A DNA stretch of 64,000 bases from contig NW_022098048.1 of NCBI RefSeq assembly GCF_002288925.2, positions 18,663,664 through 18,727,663 of the forward strand. The letters run 5' to 3'. Made by a program: the position numbers and the translations under genes. Shown piece by piece: positions 1-12,280 of the stretch. Below the pieces are notes generated by a model, which worked only from the letters and a program-made list of their open reading frames with translations, had not been told where the DNA came from and did no database searches. The stretch is from Delphinapterus leucas (taxonomy: Eukaryota > Chordata > Mammalia > Artiodactyla > Monodontidae). Within the stretch, counting starts at the first letter, position 1. Every line of letters starts with the position of its first letter.

Positions 1-639
1 GGAAAGAATGCCCCGAAGCCCGTTCAACAGTGACAGCTCTGAGAGCCTGTAAGGGTCCAGACACTTTACAGGTGTCCTGTAATCGGGATGACCAACTGTC
101 CTGGTTTACCTGGGACCCAGGATTTCCTGGGATGGAGCAAGTTGGTCCCCCTACTGGTTAATTCAATCCTCACAACGCTCAGGTGTGGTAAGGGGGGCCT
201 TCTCCATCATCTTTACTGATAAGAGAATCCAAACCAGAGCCTTCACAGGGTTTGCCCATATTCCTCCAGCCCGTAGAAAAAAACAGGGGTTTGAACTGAG
301 CTCTTATTCCCAGGGCTTAGCCCCACCCTGGCCCTCTGGGTACCCACAGCACCGAGATTTACCTGAGAGAGATGGACATCCTTGGGTCCTGACAGGTAAA
401 TGATACCTCAAACCTTCCATGTCTCTGGAGAATTCTCACTTTTCCACCTTATGAAGTAGATAGGATTTTTTCAGGACTGAAATAAAACTGGGAGCACTCT
501 TTTGCCCTAAGCTCAATGTCCTGATTTGCACGTCAGTGGCAGCAGTGTTATTTCACCTGAGGGCTACTTTTACAACACCCAGAGCAGTGCAAGCAGACTG
601 GGCTGGGAAACTAAGGGGAAATTGTGGAGAACAGGCCTT

Positions 640-845
640 GAGTCACACCTGGTGAAGTGGAAGGAGTAAGAGTAAGACAGACTTAAATTTAAGGCCTTGC
701 TCTGCCATATCCTAACTGTGTGACCTCGGGGCTAATAATAGTTATTTTGCAGGGTTGCTATGGAGCCTGGAATGAGATGACCCAATCTGAATCTACCTTC
801 CTCCATGACTGGCACAGGATAAATGCCCAGTAAATGTTAGTTCAC
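640..845. repeat. MIR SINE fragment
   Basis: The stretch has the MIR core pattern: a 'ctctgccat...taactgtgtgacct' segment followed by '...gttgctatgg...gagatgac' and a tail with 'ggcacagg...cccagtaaatgttag'. It is a diverged ancient mammalian SINE. Confidence 0.65.
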
Positions 846-929
846 CAACAACCCTCAAGAAAAGAAACTCAAAAATGTCCCTTGCTTTGTAACCTGTTCA
901 AACTTCTACCAGGGTTTCTGAAGCCTAAA

Positions 930-1800
930 CCTATGTGAAAATAATAAATTGTATCAAAACAATAAGAATACAAACAACCCAATTTTTTTAAAATAGGCCA
1001 AAGATTGGAGCAGACTTTTCCCCAAAGAAACATACAGATAACAAACAGGCGCAGAAGATATTCAACATCATTAGTTAACAGGGAAAAACAAACTAAAGCC
1101 ACAATGGGACATTATTACACACCTACTAGAACGACAAAAATTAAAGATACTGACAATAGCAAGTGTTGACAGTGACACGGAGCAACTGGAATTCTCATGC
1201 ATGGATGGTGGAAATGCACGGTCTCAGCACATTTTAAATGGCTGCTCTTGAAAGGAGATTGGCAGCTTCTTATAAAGTTAAACATCCTTACCATATGACC
1301 CAGCAGTCCCATTCCTGGGAATTCACCCAAGAGAAATGAAAATATACAGTCCACAAAAAAAAAAGAAAGAAAGAAAAAAATTATAGAAGCTTTATTCACA
1401 AAGGCCAAAAATCTGTAAAGAACCCAAATATCCACCAACAGGTGAATGGATAAACGATACACATCCATACAACTAGATAAGACCCAGTAAGCAAAAGCAA
1501 CCACTGATACACACCAAGGTAAGTGAATATCAAATACATTTTGTTAAGCAAAAGAAGTCAGATGCAAAAGGCTACATGCTATTTGATTCCATTTATGTGA
1601 AATTATGGAAAAGGTCGGGTGAGGGGATTATCTGCAGAGGGACACAGAGGAACCTTTTGGGGGTAATGAAAACCTTCTATATCCTGTTTGGGGTGGTGGC
1701 TACACAGATGTATACATTTGTCAAAACTCATTGAACTGTACACTTTAAAAGGGTAAATTTTACCATCTATAAATGATATGCCAATAAATCTTTCTTTAGA
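930..1800 (+). repeat. Old L1M-type LINE 3' end
   Basis: The segment follows the plus-strand 3' part of L1M elements: 'ccatatgacccagcagtcccattcctggg', 'aacccaaatatccaccaacagg', '...tggataaac...', and ends with 'gaactgtacactttaaaagggtaaattttacc' and an A-rich stretch. It is heavily diverged with no intact frame, and includes a short A-rich expansion near 1358-1380. Confidence 0.75.
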
Positions 1801-4739
1801 AAGAAAATAGATTCTAAAATACAGGGGGTTTAACCTGGGGAGGGGAATGCAAGCCTGCGAAAGGGGTGGAGATGGGAGCCTGGGAAGGATGGAGGGGCTG
1901 ACCAGCCATTAGTTTTTGTGAAGCGGATGTGATGTGGGCCTTCAGTTATTGGGGGAGCAAACCAAGAAAAAGGGAGTCACTCACTGGCCAGTGTCCCTAG
2001 GTGTCCCACAGTCTCATTCCACTTGGCTACTTCTAGTGCCTGTTAGGCCAACACTTTCCCTTAAAAACGTGTGAAATGGCCCCACTTGTAAAGAATGAGA
2101 GGCAGAGCGGCTGTACCTGCTGTGCCCCCAGGTACCTTTCTGGCTGAGCTCAAGAAGGCTTTAAAAAAATGCACAAGACAACATTCTACTCTGAGAAAAT
2201 GGACCCTCTTACCACTGATTTCAATTCCACCAAGGCTGCACCTTGAGGAAAGGAAGAGCATCTCAGTCAAAACACCTCTCCCTTGAGCACAGGCTGCCGT
2301 CCGGGCACCCCAGCAGCGCCCAGACACTGAGCATCCGTGCACAGAGGTGCACAGAGGATGCTGAGAGTAAGGCCAGCAGGCAGGACTGGATGGGATGTAC
2401 CTGAGAACCAGGGGTTCAGGGCTGGGGACCGTGCTGGGTGAAGGCTCTACCTACTCCTTCTCAAGAAAGGTTACTCTATTCTGAAATAAATTCTATTTAT
2501 TTACATGTCCTTTATTCAGGCAATGATGTAATGTCCTCTCTTTTCATGCAATAAATAGGATTTAATTCTACTTCTGTCTCCTTGAAATAGAGGAGACATG
2601 TATGGGTCCATGAAATTCCCCCATCAGGGAGCCTTCCTGGGCCGTGGAAACAGTCTCAAACCTCCACTCTGAACCTATTCTTTATCTGAGGGCGTCCAAA
2701 CTTCCTGCCACACTGTCATGTGGCCTCCACAAGAAATACACCTCCAGCCAAATCTCCGTAGACCCCACAACGAGCTTCTGAATACTTCTCAGCCCTTACG
2801 ACCATGGACGCCCTCCCTACATTCCCAGCATTCCTTTTCCTCCAAGACTCCACTCCACACAGCCTCCATGCAAGTAGCTCCTGTTCTCACTTCTCTGTGG
2901 CCCTCAGCTCCTTAGAGCATCAGGGTCTGTGTATAGGTGTGTGTCCTCCATGAAGCTGTGGGCTTCCCTCTTTCAGTGTTGTAATCCCAGCATCTAAGGA
3001 AGGGCTTGATGTGCTGAATGGACACGGCCAGGCAGGGGTCAGTGGACCTGCTATTCCCCGGGTACCCACTGTGTGCCAGGCCTGGTGCTGGAACAGTGTG
3101 TGTGCCCAGGAGTTGAACATCTGCCACCTAACAGTGAGAAACACTCGGCCTGGGGTGCCTCCTTCTGTAGGACCTAAGATCCAAATATGAGGACAGAGAT
3201 ACCTTGACATGAAGATTCAAAGTCAAAGAAAAAGCTGTAGGGATTTGAGCAGGAAACCAACCTGCTTTAATTTAGGGGCAAACAAAAAAATATATATATA
3301 TATTCATTCTATATTCATTCTAATGACATGACATGAGAGTCCCACAGAAGGTCTATGTTTTAAAACATCAGCACCCTATCACATTCATCCTCAGATTATC
3401 TGCTCAGCAGATATGAACTGTATCATTCATTTCACTTTATAAGTGGGGAAACTAAGAATGAATTTCAGAAGCAGACTCCATGTCTTAGGCTAAAGGGTCT
3501 TCAAGTGCCAGCTCTGTGTTTGGGCAAATCACTTGTCATGGTGCCTCAATTTTCCCATGTAAAAATGTGGGGGGCAGGGTCCAGACTCGGTAGGCCATGT
3601 ATTCCATTATGGTTTCCTAATTCTGGGGGTCTCACATGGCAAATCAGAATAAGGAGCAAGTCATCATTTATTCTGGATTCTTTCTTTTCAAATGGTAGGA
3701 AATTAGTGCCAAAAAATATTCCAGTTTCTTGGATAAGCTCATTGTCTGTCTCTGTCTGTTTGGTTCTCTCCTTTTCTCTTTCCCTCTATTTCTCTCCTTT
3801 TTACTTCTCTCCCCACTCCCTCTCCCTCCCCCCAACCTCCCCTGAAGAGAAGTTATACTGGCTATTTTGCCCCTAATATCCATTCTCCTTGGTCTGGTAA
3901 CAGTACCTTGATTTTCTCCCCCATGAACTATACCTCTTCCAAAGGACACAATTTACCAGAACCTTCTATGTGGATGTCCACTCTTCCCTGACCAAGAAAC
4001 AGACATCTGACCCAAGCAAGGCCAGTTAGATAAACTTCCATGGACTCTGCTCATCAGAGTGACAGAAAGGCAAAAAAAAAAAGGTTGGAATTTATTCTTC
4101 TTATGTCAGTGGCCTCAAGGGACCATTCATCACTTTCTACTACTCAGATCTTCTGAGATTCCCTGGCTTCAGTATTTCCCCAAAACCACTTTTATCACTC
4201 TTCCTTTGATTCCATGATTACCTTATAATAAAATACCTTTTTGCTCAAATTAACGTCAGTTTCTGTTGCTTGCAACCAAAGAGCCCTAAAGGATACAACT
4301 TCTTATCTCAATCATTTTTTTAAGTCTTAAAATTTGCTACCTACTTCTTCTAAGAAGTCACAAATGTAATGTGTAAAAGCAGGGCAATCTACTTGTTTTA
4401 TTAATGTCCTGTGTGTACCCCTGGGACCTGGGCCAGGAGGCAGGAGCCTTCCATCCCGGTCTTCCTTGGTTTTCCTGATGAGAAAGGAACAGTCTATTGA
4501 CAAGTCAGGATAAAGGATAATTCTTTCCTAAGGTCCTGCCCACCAGGAAAAGAACTGGGAACATCTCAAAGCCCACAGGGCAAAGTCAGACCAAGGAGCA
4601 CCAACCTGGTTTGATTGTAGAACAGTGTGTCTGCATCATTTCCAGCCCCACAATTCTCTGGGAAACTGAAAATTCTAGGTGAACTTGGCCCCAACTCATT
4701 CTCCTCTTCAGAACCCTGGACCACAAGAGCAATAATAAT

Positions 4740-4950
4740 CATCACAGTTATTACTAACAATTACTGAGTGGTCAGTAGCTATGAAGCATTGAATCAAGAA
4801 CTTTATATATTTTACCTCATTCAAGCCATAAAATAATAGGTGGTGGGCCCTATAATTATCCTATTTTACAGATGAAGAGACTGAGATTTAAAAAGGGTAG
4901 GATCTTCTCTGAGGTTAGTAGCTAGTGAAAGGCGGAGCCAAGACCAAATG
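4740..4950. repeat. MIR SINE fragment
   Basis: It shows the reverse-type MIR pattern 'ttttacctcattcaagcc...tattttacagatgaagagactgag...agtagctagtgaaaggcggagcc'. Diverged and non-coding. Confidence 0.6.
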
Positions 4951-5529
4951 ATTTGTGATTTCACTCTTCATCAAAAAGCCAACACTGATCACAATGGCAT
5001 CCTGCCTAACATGGACAAGTTTCTGCTTCTGTGCTCGAAATCAGAGTTCCCCGGGTGAGTACAATGCAGAAAGGAAAGGGCTTCCGCTACTTTTCATGCC
5101 AGGAACAAACACCCAAGGGTTTAGGCATCAAAGTGAACTGTCTTGATTTTATCCATCGCCTTTTCTCCTCTACTTGCCACTTGAGACTCTGCTGTCCTCT
5201 GTGTACTGACAAACCCTGTCTTACTTGGAGCGGGAAATGTTTTTCAGGATAAAATAAAAAAGAAGACTATCATTCCCCACAGCACTCAAGAGCTTTGCCA
5301 AAGGTGTAACTCCCACAGGGCTCAGGGCAGCGCGGCGCAGGACCCCAAGACCTCAGCCTCTGACTTCGGGAGCTGCCCACCCGCCAGGAACAGGGCACAC
5401 AGTTAACCTGAAGTTAAATTTGGCTCTTAAATACCCTCTCACAGAGTCTTTCAGGTGTAAAAAAAAACAAAGTCTTAAGTGCTAGGAGGACAGAATGAAA
5501 AACATTGATATGTTACACATTCACTCAAC

Positions 5530-5715
5530 AAAAACTGGACAGAGGTTAGCTAATGGTATTGTACCCATGTTAATTTCTTTATTGTAATATACAGACCATG
5601 ATTAAGTAGGATGTGAATATTAGGGGAAGCTGGGTAAAGGGTATATGGGAACTCCTTGTCTTTGCAACTTTTCTATAAATCTGAAGTTATTTCAAAATAA
5701 AAGGCTTTCAAAAAT
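5530..5715 (+). repeat. Old L1 3' end
   Basis: The segment reads 'ggtattgtacccatgttaattt...tatgggaactcct...tttctataaatctgaagttatttcaaaataaaaggctt', the usual end of old L1M 3' UTRs. No open frame. Confidence 0.6.
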
Positions 5716-8700
5716 GAACTGGATGAGAGACTCCCGACAGCATCCTCTGTGAGACTCTGATGGTTTAGGACAGTGTCACTGATGGGATGCAGGCAGGTGA
5801 GCATCTTGGGTCATGTCCATCAGTGAAATATCACTGAGAACAACAGCACAGGCTCTCTCTAGTCCAAATCACAAGAATAACATATCTTGCAGACCAAGGC
5901 TTTAATGAGAGCTGAACACAAAAGAGAGTTTGGTCATGACACCTCATAGCTGTGCCATTAATACACACTTCTATAAAAAAACATCACAGTAAGTGGTGTG
6001 TGTGTGCGTGAAAGAGAGAAAGAGAGAGAAAATGCGGGGAGGGAGGCAGGAAAAGGGAGAATACATGAAGCTGAAGCAGACAAGAAAGAATCATTTATAC
6101 ATCACTCACCTGGGGTCGGGGAAGAACCCACACATTTGTGAAAGCAACTTGATAACAGATGGAGTAAGAAACTGGGGTGTTAGTCCTCAACACAAGGAAC
6201 TTTAAAACAAACTTTTCCAAACAAAGTTTCAGAAATACCCTTCTTAGATTTACTGAGCACAAGCAAAACATTTCAGAATGGTTTTAAACATCACTAAAAG
6301 GATGGAATGTGATGGCCTAAGGAAACTCTGCAAGAAAGTTTTGAGGATGGTCCAATCCATGGTTGAGAACACTTTCAAGGATTTGGAGGTCTCTTATTCA
6401 AGGTGAGTGACTATTTAATCTTCATCTGCAAGACTGGAAGAAAGGAGTTTGTCCAGGTGGGAGAACCTCTTTTCAGATATGAGGAAGAAGTTCTTGAGCT
6501 CATGGGTGAGGAAACATCTCACTAGGTCCCCACAGGGGGTCATCACATTGTCTTTGCCTGTCATTGCAAGGAGAGGAGACTGCCTTTCACAGGGTTTAAG
6601 GTAAGCCTGCCTTAAAGCCCAGGGGACTGGTTGATTTAGGGTCTTCTCCAATTCATGGAATCAAAGCATACACAGCATGTAGCTGCTATAGCATCTCTCT
6701 GAAGAGCAGTTGCTAGAGAGGAATCAGGCATTGCAATTCTAGGAACAGAAAGCACCAGTCACGTCATGAAACTGTGGCATAAAAAATCCCTTGACTGATC
6801 CAGTTTTCTAACCTTCCTTCCTATTTCAGAGACTTTCTGAGGACATATGAACATGAACCTGCAATTTAGGAGACAAGCTGATCTGGCACTAAGCTCCAAT
6901 TTCTTTTCCAAGAAGATAACTGGGGTAAACTCAAGAGAAAATAAAATCATGACCCCAAACCAGAATCTGGAAAAAAATGCCCTGACACTTTTGCGGGAAG
7001 AGGAGATTTAAGATAAATAATATAGTACTGAAAATTCATTTTTTATTACACTTGTGAGTAAGAAACAAATATAACAGTCCAAAATATTACATCTGTACAT
7101 TACTGTGTTTATATCCTATCGTGATCATCTCCCTAACTTCACCCCAAACAGCTTGGTGAAACCACATTCCACTTTAACCCAGTTTGTCTTCCATTTATAT
7201 CTTAGTAGAATAATTTGATCAGATACCCAAAGGCCTTCCCACTAATGAAACAAGGATTTGCTAAGAAAAATCAATGTATAACTTGCCTTAGTATCCATCA
7301 AAGACAAAAAGAGTTATTAAAGTCTGAGACACAGCCACCATCCTCAGACTCTTAGAAGAACCGGTAGGAGAGTAGCAGAGACGAGCAAAGGGTTAACACA
7401 GCTGATTGTGTGTTATTGGGTGGAGAGAAGGATGCAACATAATTTTTTAAGGCAAACACCTGGAGGCAAAAAAAAAGTAGTATTTTGTTTCCACCGCAAG
7501 AAACTGCAGACATACAGAAAGCCAATCACATCAGTGGAATACTCAATTATCTGCACATGCTAATTAACGAAATATAATCGACCCACTTTCCGTCCATCCT
7601 TTCTTCACCTGCTCTAGTATTTGTCATGCACTGGCTTCCTCACTCCTCACAACCCACAGAACATCAGAGAGTCTGCGTGGTGTATCAAAGGGAAACAAAT
7701 AAGCACAGATTTTTTGCTGATGGCAGGAATTTCTCATGCTCAGAGCATATGAACCAACAACGTGGAAATGGCAGCACTTGCTGTATATTTTAATGATTGC
7801 CCACACCTATTTTGCAAAAGAGACTTAAAGTTCAATTAGGTAATACGATGCTCAGTTACGGTTATTTCATTAAACTGGGCGCAGTCATTTAAAGTAGTAA
7901 ATATGCAGTCATGACAGAATTAAATATTCATGAAATCAAATGCGACTGAAAAGCTGAGGATGTTAGAATATTAAGATTCCTCATAGTTTGGCAATGTAAA
8001 TCTTGTATGCATCACCCCAGCCCAGTCTAGAGTGTGTTCAAATGACAGTTCCTTGGTAGAATGCCATATAAGTTATAATATTGATCTTGGTAGATAAACC
8101 ACAATCTAAATCCTTAGCTCAGTATCCAAATGCAAAACAATTTTGAGGATTTGCAAATACCATCTTGTTAAGGTAAGCCTGTCTGCAAGTACAGAGAGGC
8201 AACACTCAGTGTGATCCCAACATGTTTGGGATACTGTTTAGTCTACTAGCACCTCTAGGAACGTCCAGCAGAAACCCAGGCAACCTCCCAGGAAGAGCAT
8301 GTCATGACTCGCTTTCCTAACCAGGCACAGTGGCTGTTTCCTTGCACGCTTCCTCCAGTGAGCCACAGTGAGAAAGTACTTCAGCTGACTCCTCTTTGGT
8401 TGGCTCTGATTTGTTGAACCAGCTTTTCCCCAACACTTGCAGCCACTTCCGAAATGCATTAACAAACACATGTATACACTTCACAGAGATACAACTGGCC
8501 GGCACTAGCATCCACAAAACTCAACTCCAAGTGTATATGGAGAAAGAAAACCCTGCTCAGAAACCAAGCTGCAATAAATACACTCCAAGAATATCACACC
8601 AAGGCATTATTTTCTATGCCACTTCCTCTACTTTACAATTTTCTCAACAGGAAAAAACATCAGCACCAGAGAATGGCATTTGAGCTATTTCTTACTGGAA

Positions 8701-9365
8701 CCCAATTACCTGAGGAGCTCCTCTCTCCACAGTCAGTAGCCGCTATCCCGGGGCTACAATGACACAGCAGGGCTTCAAAAGGTTTCCAGAGCTCACCTGG
8801 TGCCAGGCACCTGGCCCCTGCCCTCCCGGGCAGGAGGATGCCAGGGCAGGAGCAGGTGCTCCAGCTTAGAGCTGGGTTAGGCAGAGCTCTCCATTCTGCA
8901 AAAGAGCCAAACTTTGCTCCCACTGTTGTCATCTTTAGGTTGATGTCACCTCCCTTCAAGGAGTCTCAGAAGCCACTTGGCAGCTCCTGAACACATGTTT
9001 CCCCTTGACCTAGATCATCCACAAAAGCTGTGGCTATACGGTGCGGGCGAGCAAAGGTCTCTCAATCTCGCTCTCCCGGGGTGCTGCGCTCCACCCAACA
9101 TCACGTTGCCTGGACCAGAAGACTTTTCTCTGCACGAACACTGAATACGGAAACCAGGAGGGACTTCTGCACGCGCCTTCCCGTTCAGAAAGTCACTGTC
9201 GCCCAGCGATTCCCTTCCATCTTACGCCTTCCCTACATCTGCAACCCTCACCACCTCCCGGACGAGGGAAGGGGGTGGGGGAGCGCAGGGGTTAAAGTGA
9301 CAGCCGCTGCCAGAGCTCCGTGGTTTTGTTCAAAAGGTGTCACAGCGCCAACGCGGCGGACCTAC

Positions 9366-9569
9366 CTTGCTCTCGTCCTTCTCGCCGCTGGCTCTTGCTT
9401 CGGGATCGTCGCTGTCCTCGGCGCCGGCACTCTTGCCGGGCGGATCATCCGGAGCCGGATGCTGCGGCGGCGACGGCGGCTGTGGCGGCGCCTGGCAGGC
9501 TCCGCCAGCCCCCTGGGAGCGGGGGATGGGCTCCGGGCACGGAGAAACTCCCTCCACATCCATCTCCAT
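9366..9569 (-). CDS. First coding exon of an unidentified gene (N-terminal 68 residues)
   Basis: On the minus strand an ATG at 9569-9567, in a fair Kozak context (GGGAAGATGG), opens 68 codons: MEMDVEGVSPCPEPIPRSQG, then a proline/alanine-rich middle, then an acidic tail (AEDSDDPEARASGEKDESK). The exon ends AAG followed by GTAGGT, a near-consensus splice donor, in phase 0. The reading frame, the donor and the CpG-island setting support a real exon. The product looks disordered: no signal peptide, membrane segment or known domain. Just upstream the sequence TTTTGTCTTGTCCTCCAG reads as a good splice acceptor ending at 9587, so this may be exon 2 behind a non-coding exon in the island. The rest of the gene would lie leftward, beyond position 1 or hidden in 1-9360. 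I cannot name the gene. A chance open frame in GC-rich DNA is the main alternative. Confidence 0.62.
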
Positions 9570-9586
9570 CTTCCCATTCACTGGAG

Positions 9587-9604
9587 GACAAGACAAAAGC
9601 GGAG
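9587..9604 (-). other. Splice-acceptor-like site before the first coding exon
   Basis: On the minus strand a pyrimidine-rich run ends in CCTCCAG directly before TGAATGGGAAGATGG. If used, the 5' untranslated leader would be spliced from an upstream exon in the CpG island. A matching donor candidate (CAGG followed by GTGAGGGG on the minus strand) lies near 10115-10125. This pairing is inference from consensus only. Confidence 0.35.
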
Positions 9605-10720
9605 CGCAGATTTGACAGCGGCGCCGGCGGCGGCTCAGCTGCCGGTGGCACGCATGGCTCGCCGAGGAGGAGACGCCTCCCGCGCGCCCTCCCTCCCGCT
9701 AGCCTTCGCCCGCGCGCCCCGCAGCTCCGCTCGCCGCTCGGCTCTGGCACCGGCGGCGCCGGCCCGGGGAGCGCGAGCAGCGGGTGGCCGCGCGTCCTCG
9801 GAACAGTGGCCTTCAGGAGCCCCCGGCAGTCCCGCTAAGCCGAGCGCATCCCGGAGGCGGCGGCAGCGACGCCTCCCAGCCACGCGCCCAGCCCCGGGGC
9901 CGCCCGAGGACTCCCTCCCCAGCTGGGCCTCCCGATCCTCGTCGCCTTCCAGCCTCTCCGGGGTCCTCTCGGCGTCTCCCCTCCCCTCCGCCTCTGAACA
10001 AAGTTACTGGAAGAACAATCGCATCGCTGGGACCTGCCGGCGAAACTGACAGGAGTGGGGCGGGTCAGGTGTAAGTGAAATCTACCATCCCCGCCAGCTG
10101 ACCAGGCACCGACCCCTCACCCTGCCCGCTCCAGCAGAGGAAGGCAAGGCTTTCCGATTTGTGCCAGGCGGCGGCGGAGCCCTAGAAGGAGGGAAGCCGG
10201 CAGAGGGCTGGCGTCCGGGGCGCCCACTCCAACCCCGGGCGACCCCCACCCCCACGCCGGCCCCAGGCCCCTCCCGCGCTCCCTCCCGCGGCCGCACGTG
10301 TCCCCGGGGTCACCCCTTGCGCGCGCGAGTGCATTCCCGCGCTCCCGCGGCCCCGCGGCCCTGCGCCGCCCAGCCAGCGCCTGAGGACTAGGACCGAGCA
10401 AGCGGTAGCCAAGGCCGGGCCAGCAGTTCACCTACCCTCGCCTCCGTCCTGGTCGCGGGCGGCACCCGCAAGGGGTGGGGCCCCGCGCCCAGGGCGAGGA
10501 CGCGAGTCTCGCAGCGCAGCAGAGTTCCTCGTAAAGGTCGGCAGCAGAGGGGCAGAGGGGGAGGCGGAGGGAGAGCGAGGGGTCGCGGCCAGGCATCGGC
10601 CGCCAGGTGCCCCGGTTGGCGCCAGCTCCCCGCCAGCCCTCTGCGCTGGAAGGGCGTACTCTGCCGGGCAGGGCTCCGGGAGGTGCCGGCGGGGACCCCA
10701 GGCGGTGCGGTGAGCTGCGT

Positions 10721-11517
10721 CTAGTAAATCTAGAGAGACAGACGGAGATGACAAGGGTAGACTTGGGAATTCTTACACGGGGCTCTCCGACAGTCAGGTG
10801 ATTAGGGTGACTTCTATATTTAACACTACTTGGTCCTGGGGAGTAGCTTACAACTTCACAGGGACTGCTACAGCGACTCTGCACTCCCGAGGGACTTTCC
10901 GGCAGCTATGGAAAGAAATAACAGATTATTAAGAAGCTGTTTAATGTTAAATAGAGCCCATTGTTCTGGGCTTTGAGTTCCATAATGCCCCCAAATGGAT
11001 CAGCAGATAAATGAACTCTCCGTGCATTTCTTAGCAGAGCTTACTTAGCTTTCTTCCTCCAGCAACAATTGCCTCCTGACACTAGAAAGTTAAGTTGTTT
11101 ATCTCCTGACTGCTTTGCATTAACTTAAAGACAACTTTGACTATTTCAGAACACACTGTCCCAATAGATGCAGTTACACAAGAACACAGCATGAGTCCTA
11201 TCCTTCAGTGCAATAGCTTAATCTCTGACTCTGTGATAGGAATTAATTGCCACTTTAATTTCATCAGTGCAGACAGTCAATCTAGATAATGCAATGTGAA
11301 CATGCTTTTGGAAAGAAAAGTTTGGGGATGGAATTACTCATTCTTTTTCTTCAAAATTATGAAAAATTAGATTTCAAGCTCATTTTCTAAATTGGGAACT
11401 TGTTCAAAATAACATGAGCTTGCTTTAGTCTGACATTCACTATACTTTTAAAGTGATATGACCTTTCATGTAGTAATGTGCCAGCCAAGAAAATACAGAG
11501 CTTTGTACCTTTAAAGA
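10721..11517. other. Unique sequence right of the CpG island
   Basis: From 10.9 kb the sequence becomes AT-rich and non-repetitive, with many TAAT and TTAAT cores and no long frame. It could be promoter-proximal regulatory sequence, but nothing specific can be assigned. Confidence 0.4.
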
Positions 11518-11527
11518 AGTTACTTGC

Positions 11528-12280
11528 GGACTTCCCTGGTGGTGCAGTGGTTAAGAATCTGCAGAGTAAAGTAAGTCAGAAAGAGAAAAACAAATACCGT
11601 ATATATGGAATCTAAGGAAAAAAAAAAAAAAGGTCATGAAGTACCTAGGGGTAAGACGGGAATAAAGACACAGACCTACTAGAGAATGGACTTGAGGACA
11701 TGGCCAGGGGGAAGGGTAAGCTGTGACAAAGTGAGAGAGTGGCATGGACATATATACACTAGCTAGTGGGAAGTAGCCGCATAGCACAGGGAGATCAGCT
11801 AGGTGGTTTGTGACCACCTAGAGGGGTAGGATGGGGGGGTGGGAGGGAGATGCAAGAGGGAAGAGATATGGGAACATATGTATATGTATAACTGATTCAC
11901 TTTGTTATAAAGCAGAAACTAACACACCATTGTAAAGCAATTATACTCCAATAAAGATGTTAAAAAAAAAAAAAAAGAATCTGCCTGCCAATGCAGGAGA
12001 CACCATTGGATCCCTGGTCCAGGAAGATCCCACATGCTGCGGAGCAACTAACCCCTGTGTCATAACTACTGAGCCCACGTGCCACAACTACTGAAGCCCA
12101 CGTGCCTAGACCCCATGCTCCGCAACAAGAGGAGCCACCGCAAAGAGAAGCCCGCGCACCGCAACAAAGAGTAGCCCCCACTCCCCGCAACTATAGGAAG
12201 CCCCCGCGCAGCAAAGAAGACCCAACGCAGCCAAAAATAAATAAATAAGAAAAAGAGAAAAATAATATTTGTTTAAAAAA
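11528..12280 (+). mobile_element. CHR-type SINE, split by an L1 tail
   Basis: A tRNA-derived SINE starts with 'ggacttccctggtggtgcagtgg' at 11528, stops at 11562 and resumes at 11975 through the 'cccacatgctgcgg...gccaaaaataaataaata' body and tail. The outer target duplication AGTTACTTGC is perfect (11518-11527 and 12281-12290). The interruption is a separate L1 insertion (11563-11974). The SINE is non-coding; frames across it are artefacts. Confidence 0.92.
11563..11974 (+). mobile_element. 5'-truncated L1 3' end nested in the SINE
   Basis: The insert begins 'agagtaaagtaagtcagaaag' and ends 'caattatactccaataaagatgt' plus poly(A), the standard 3' end of cetartiodactyl L1. It carries its own perfect 10-bp target duplication AAGAATCTGC at 11553-11562 and 11975-11984, which is SINE sequence, so the L1 arrived after the SINE. 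No ORF2 remains. Confidence 0.9.

Larger units (their letters stand above)
1..9329. other. Probable first-intron sequence left of the CpG island
   Basis: If the exon at 9366-9569 is real, this is its downstream intron. It contains a MIR (about 640-845), an L1M 3' end (930-1800), a pyrimidine-rich low-complexity patch near 3735-3845, a MIR (4740-4950) and another L1 3' end (5530-5715). From 6.7 to 9.3 kb the sequence is mostly unique and AT-rich. I found no second coding exon on the minus strand that I could support. Confidence 0.5.
9330..10720. promoter_or_regulatory. CpG island / promoter region
   Basis: This stretch is very rich in G, C and CpG compared with the AT-rich flanks, and contains GC-box-like sequence (ggggcgggtc near 10057) and a CACGTG E-box near 10295. 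CpG islands of this size usually mark promoters of widely expressed or developmental genes. It covers the 68-codon minus-strand first coding exon (9366-9569), so transcription leftward is the main reading. On the plus strand a donor-like CAG followed by GTGTAAGT at about 10066-10076 leaves room for a divergent non-coding transcript. No clear TATA box was seen. The many overlapping long frames here in all six frames come from base composition. The call as a CpG island is firm; the exact start sites are not determined. Confidence 0.85.

Noticed and set aside
9030..10049. 339-codon plus-strand open frame through the CpG island
   Set aside because: GC-rich DNA lacks stop codons; the peptide is arginine/alanine/proline composition bias, several other frames are equally open, and the minus strand has an ATG with a donor in phase.
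10432..10884. 150-codon minus-strand frame
   Set aside because: Same composition effect at the edge of the CpG island; no splice or domain support.
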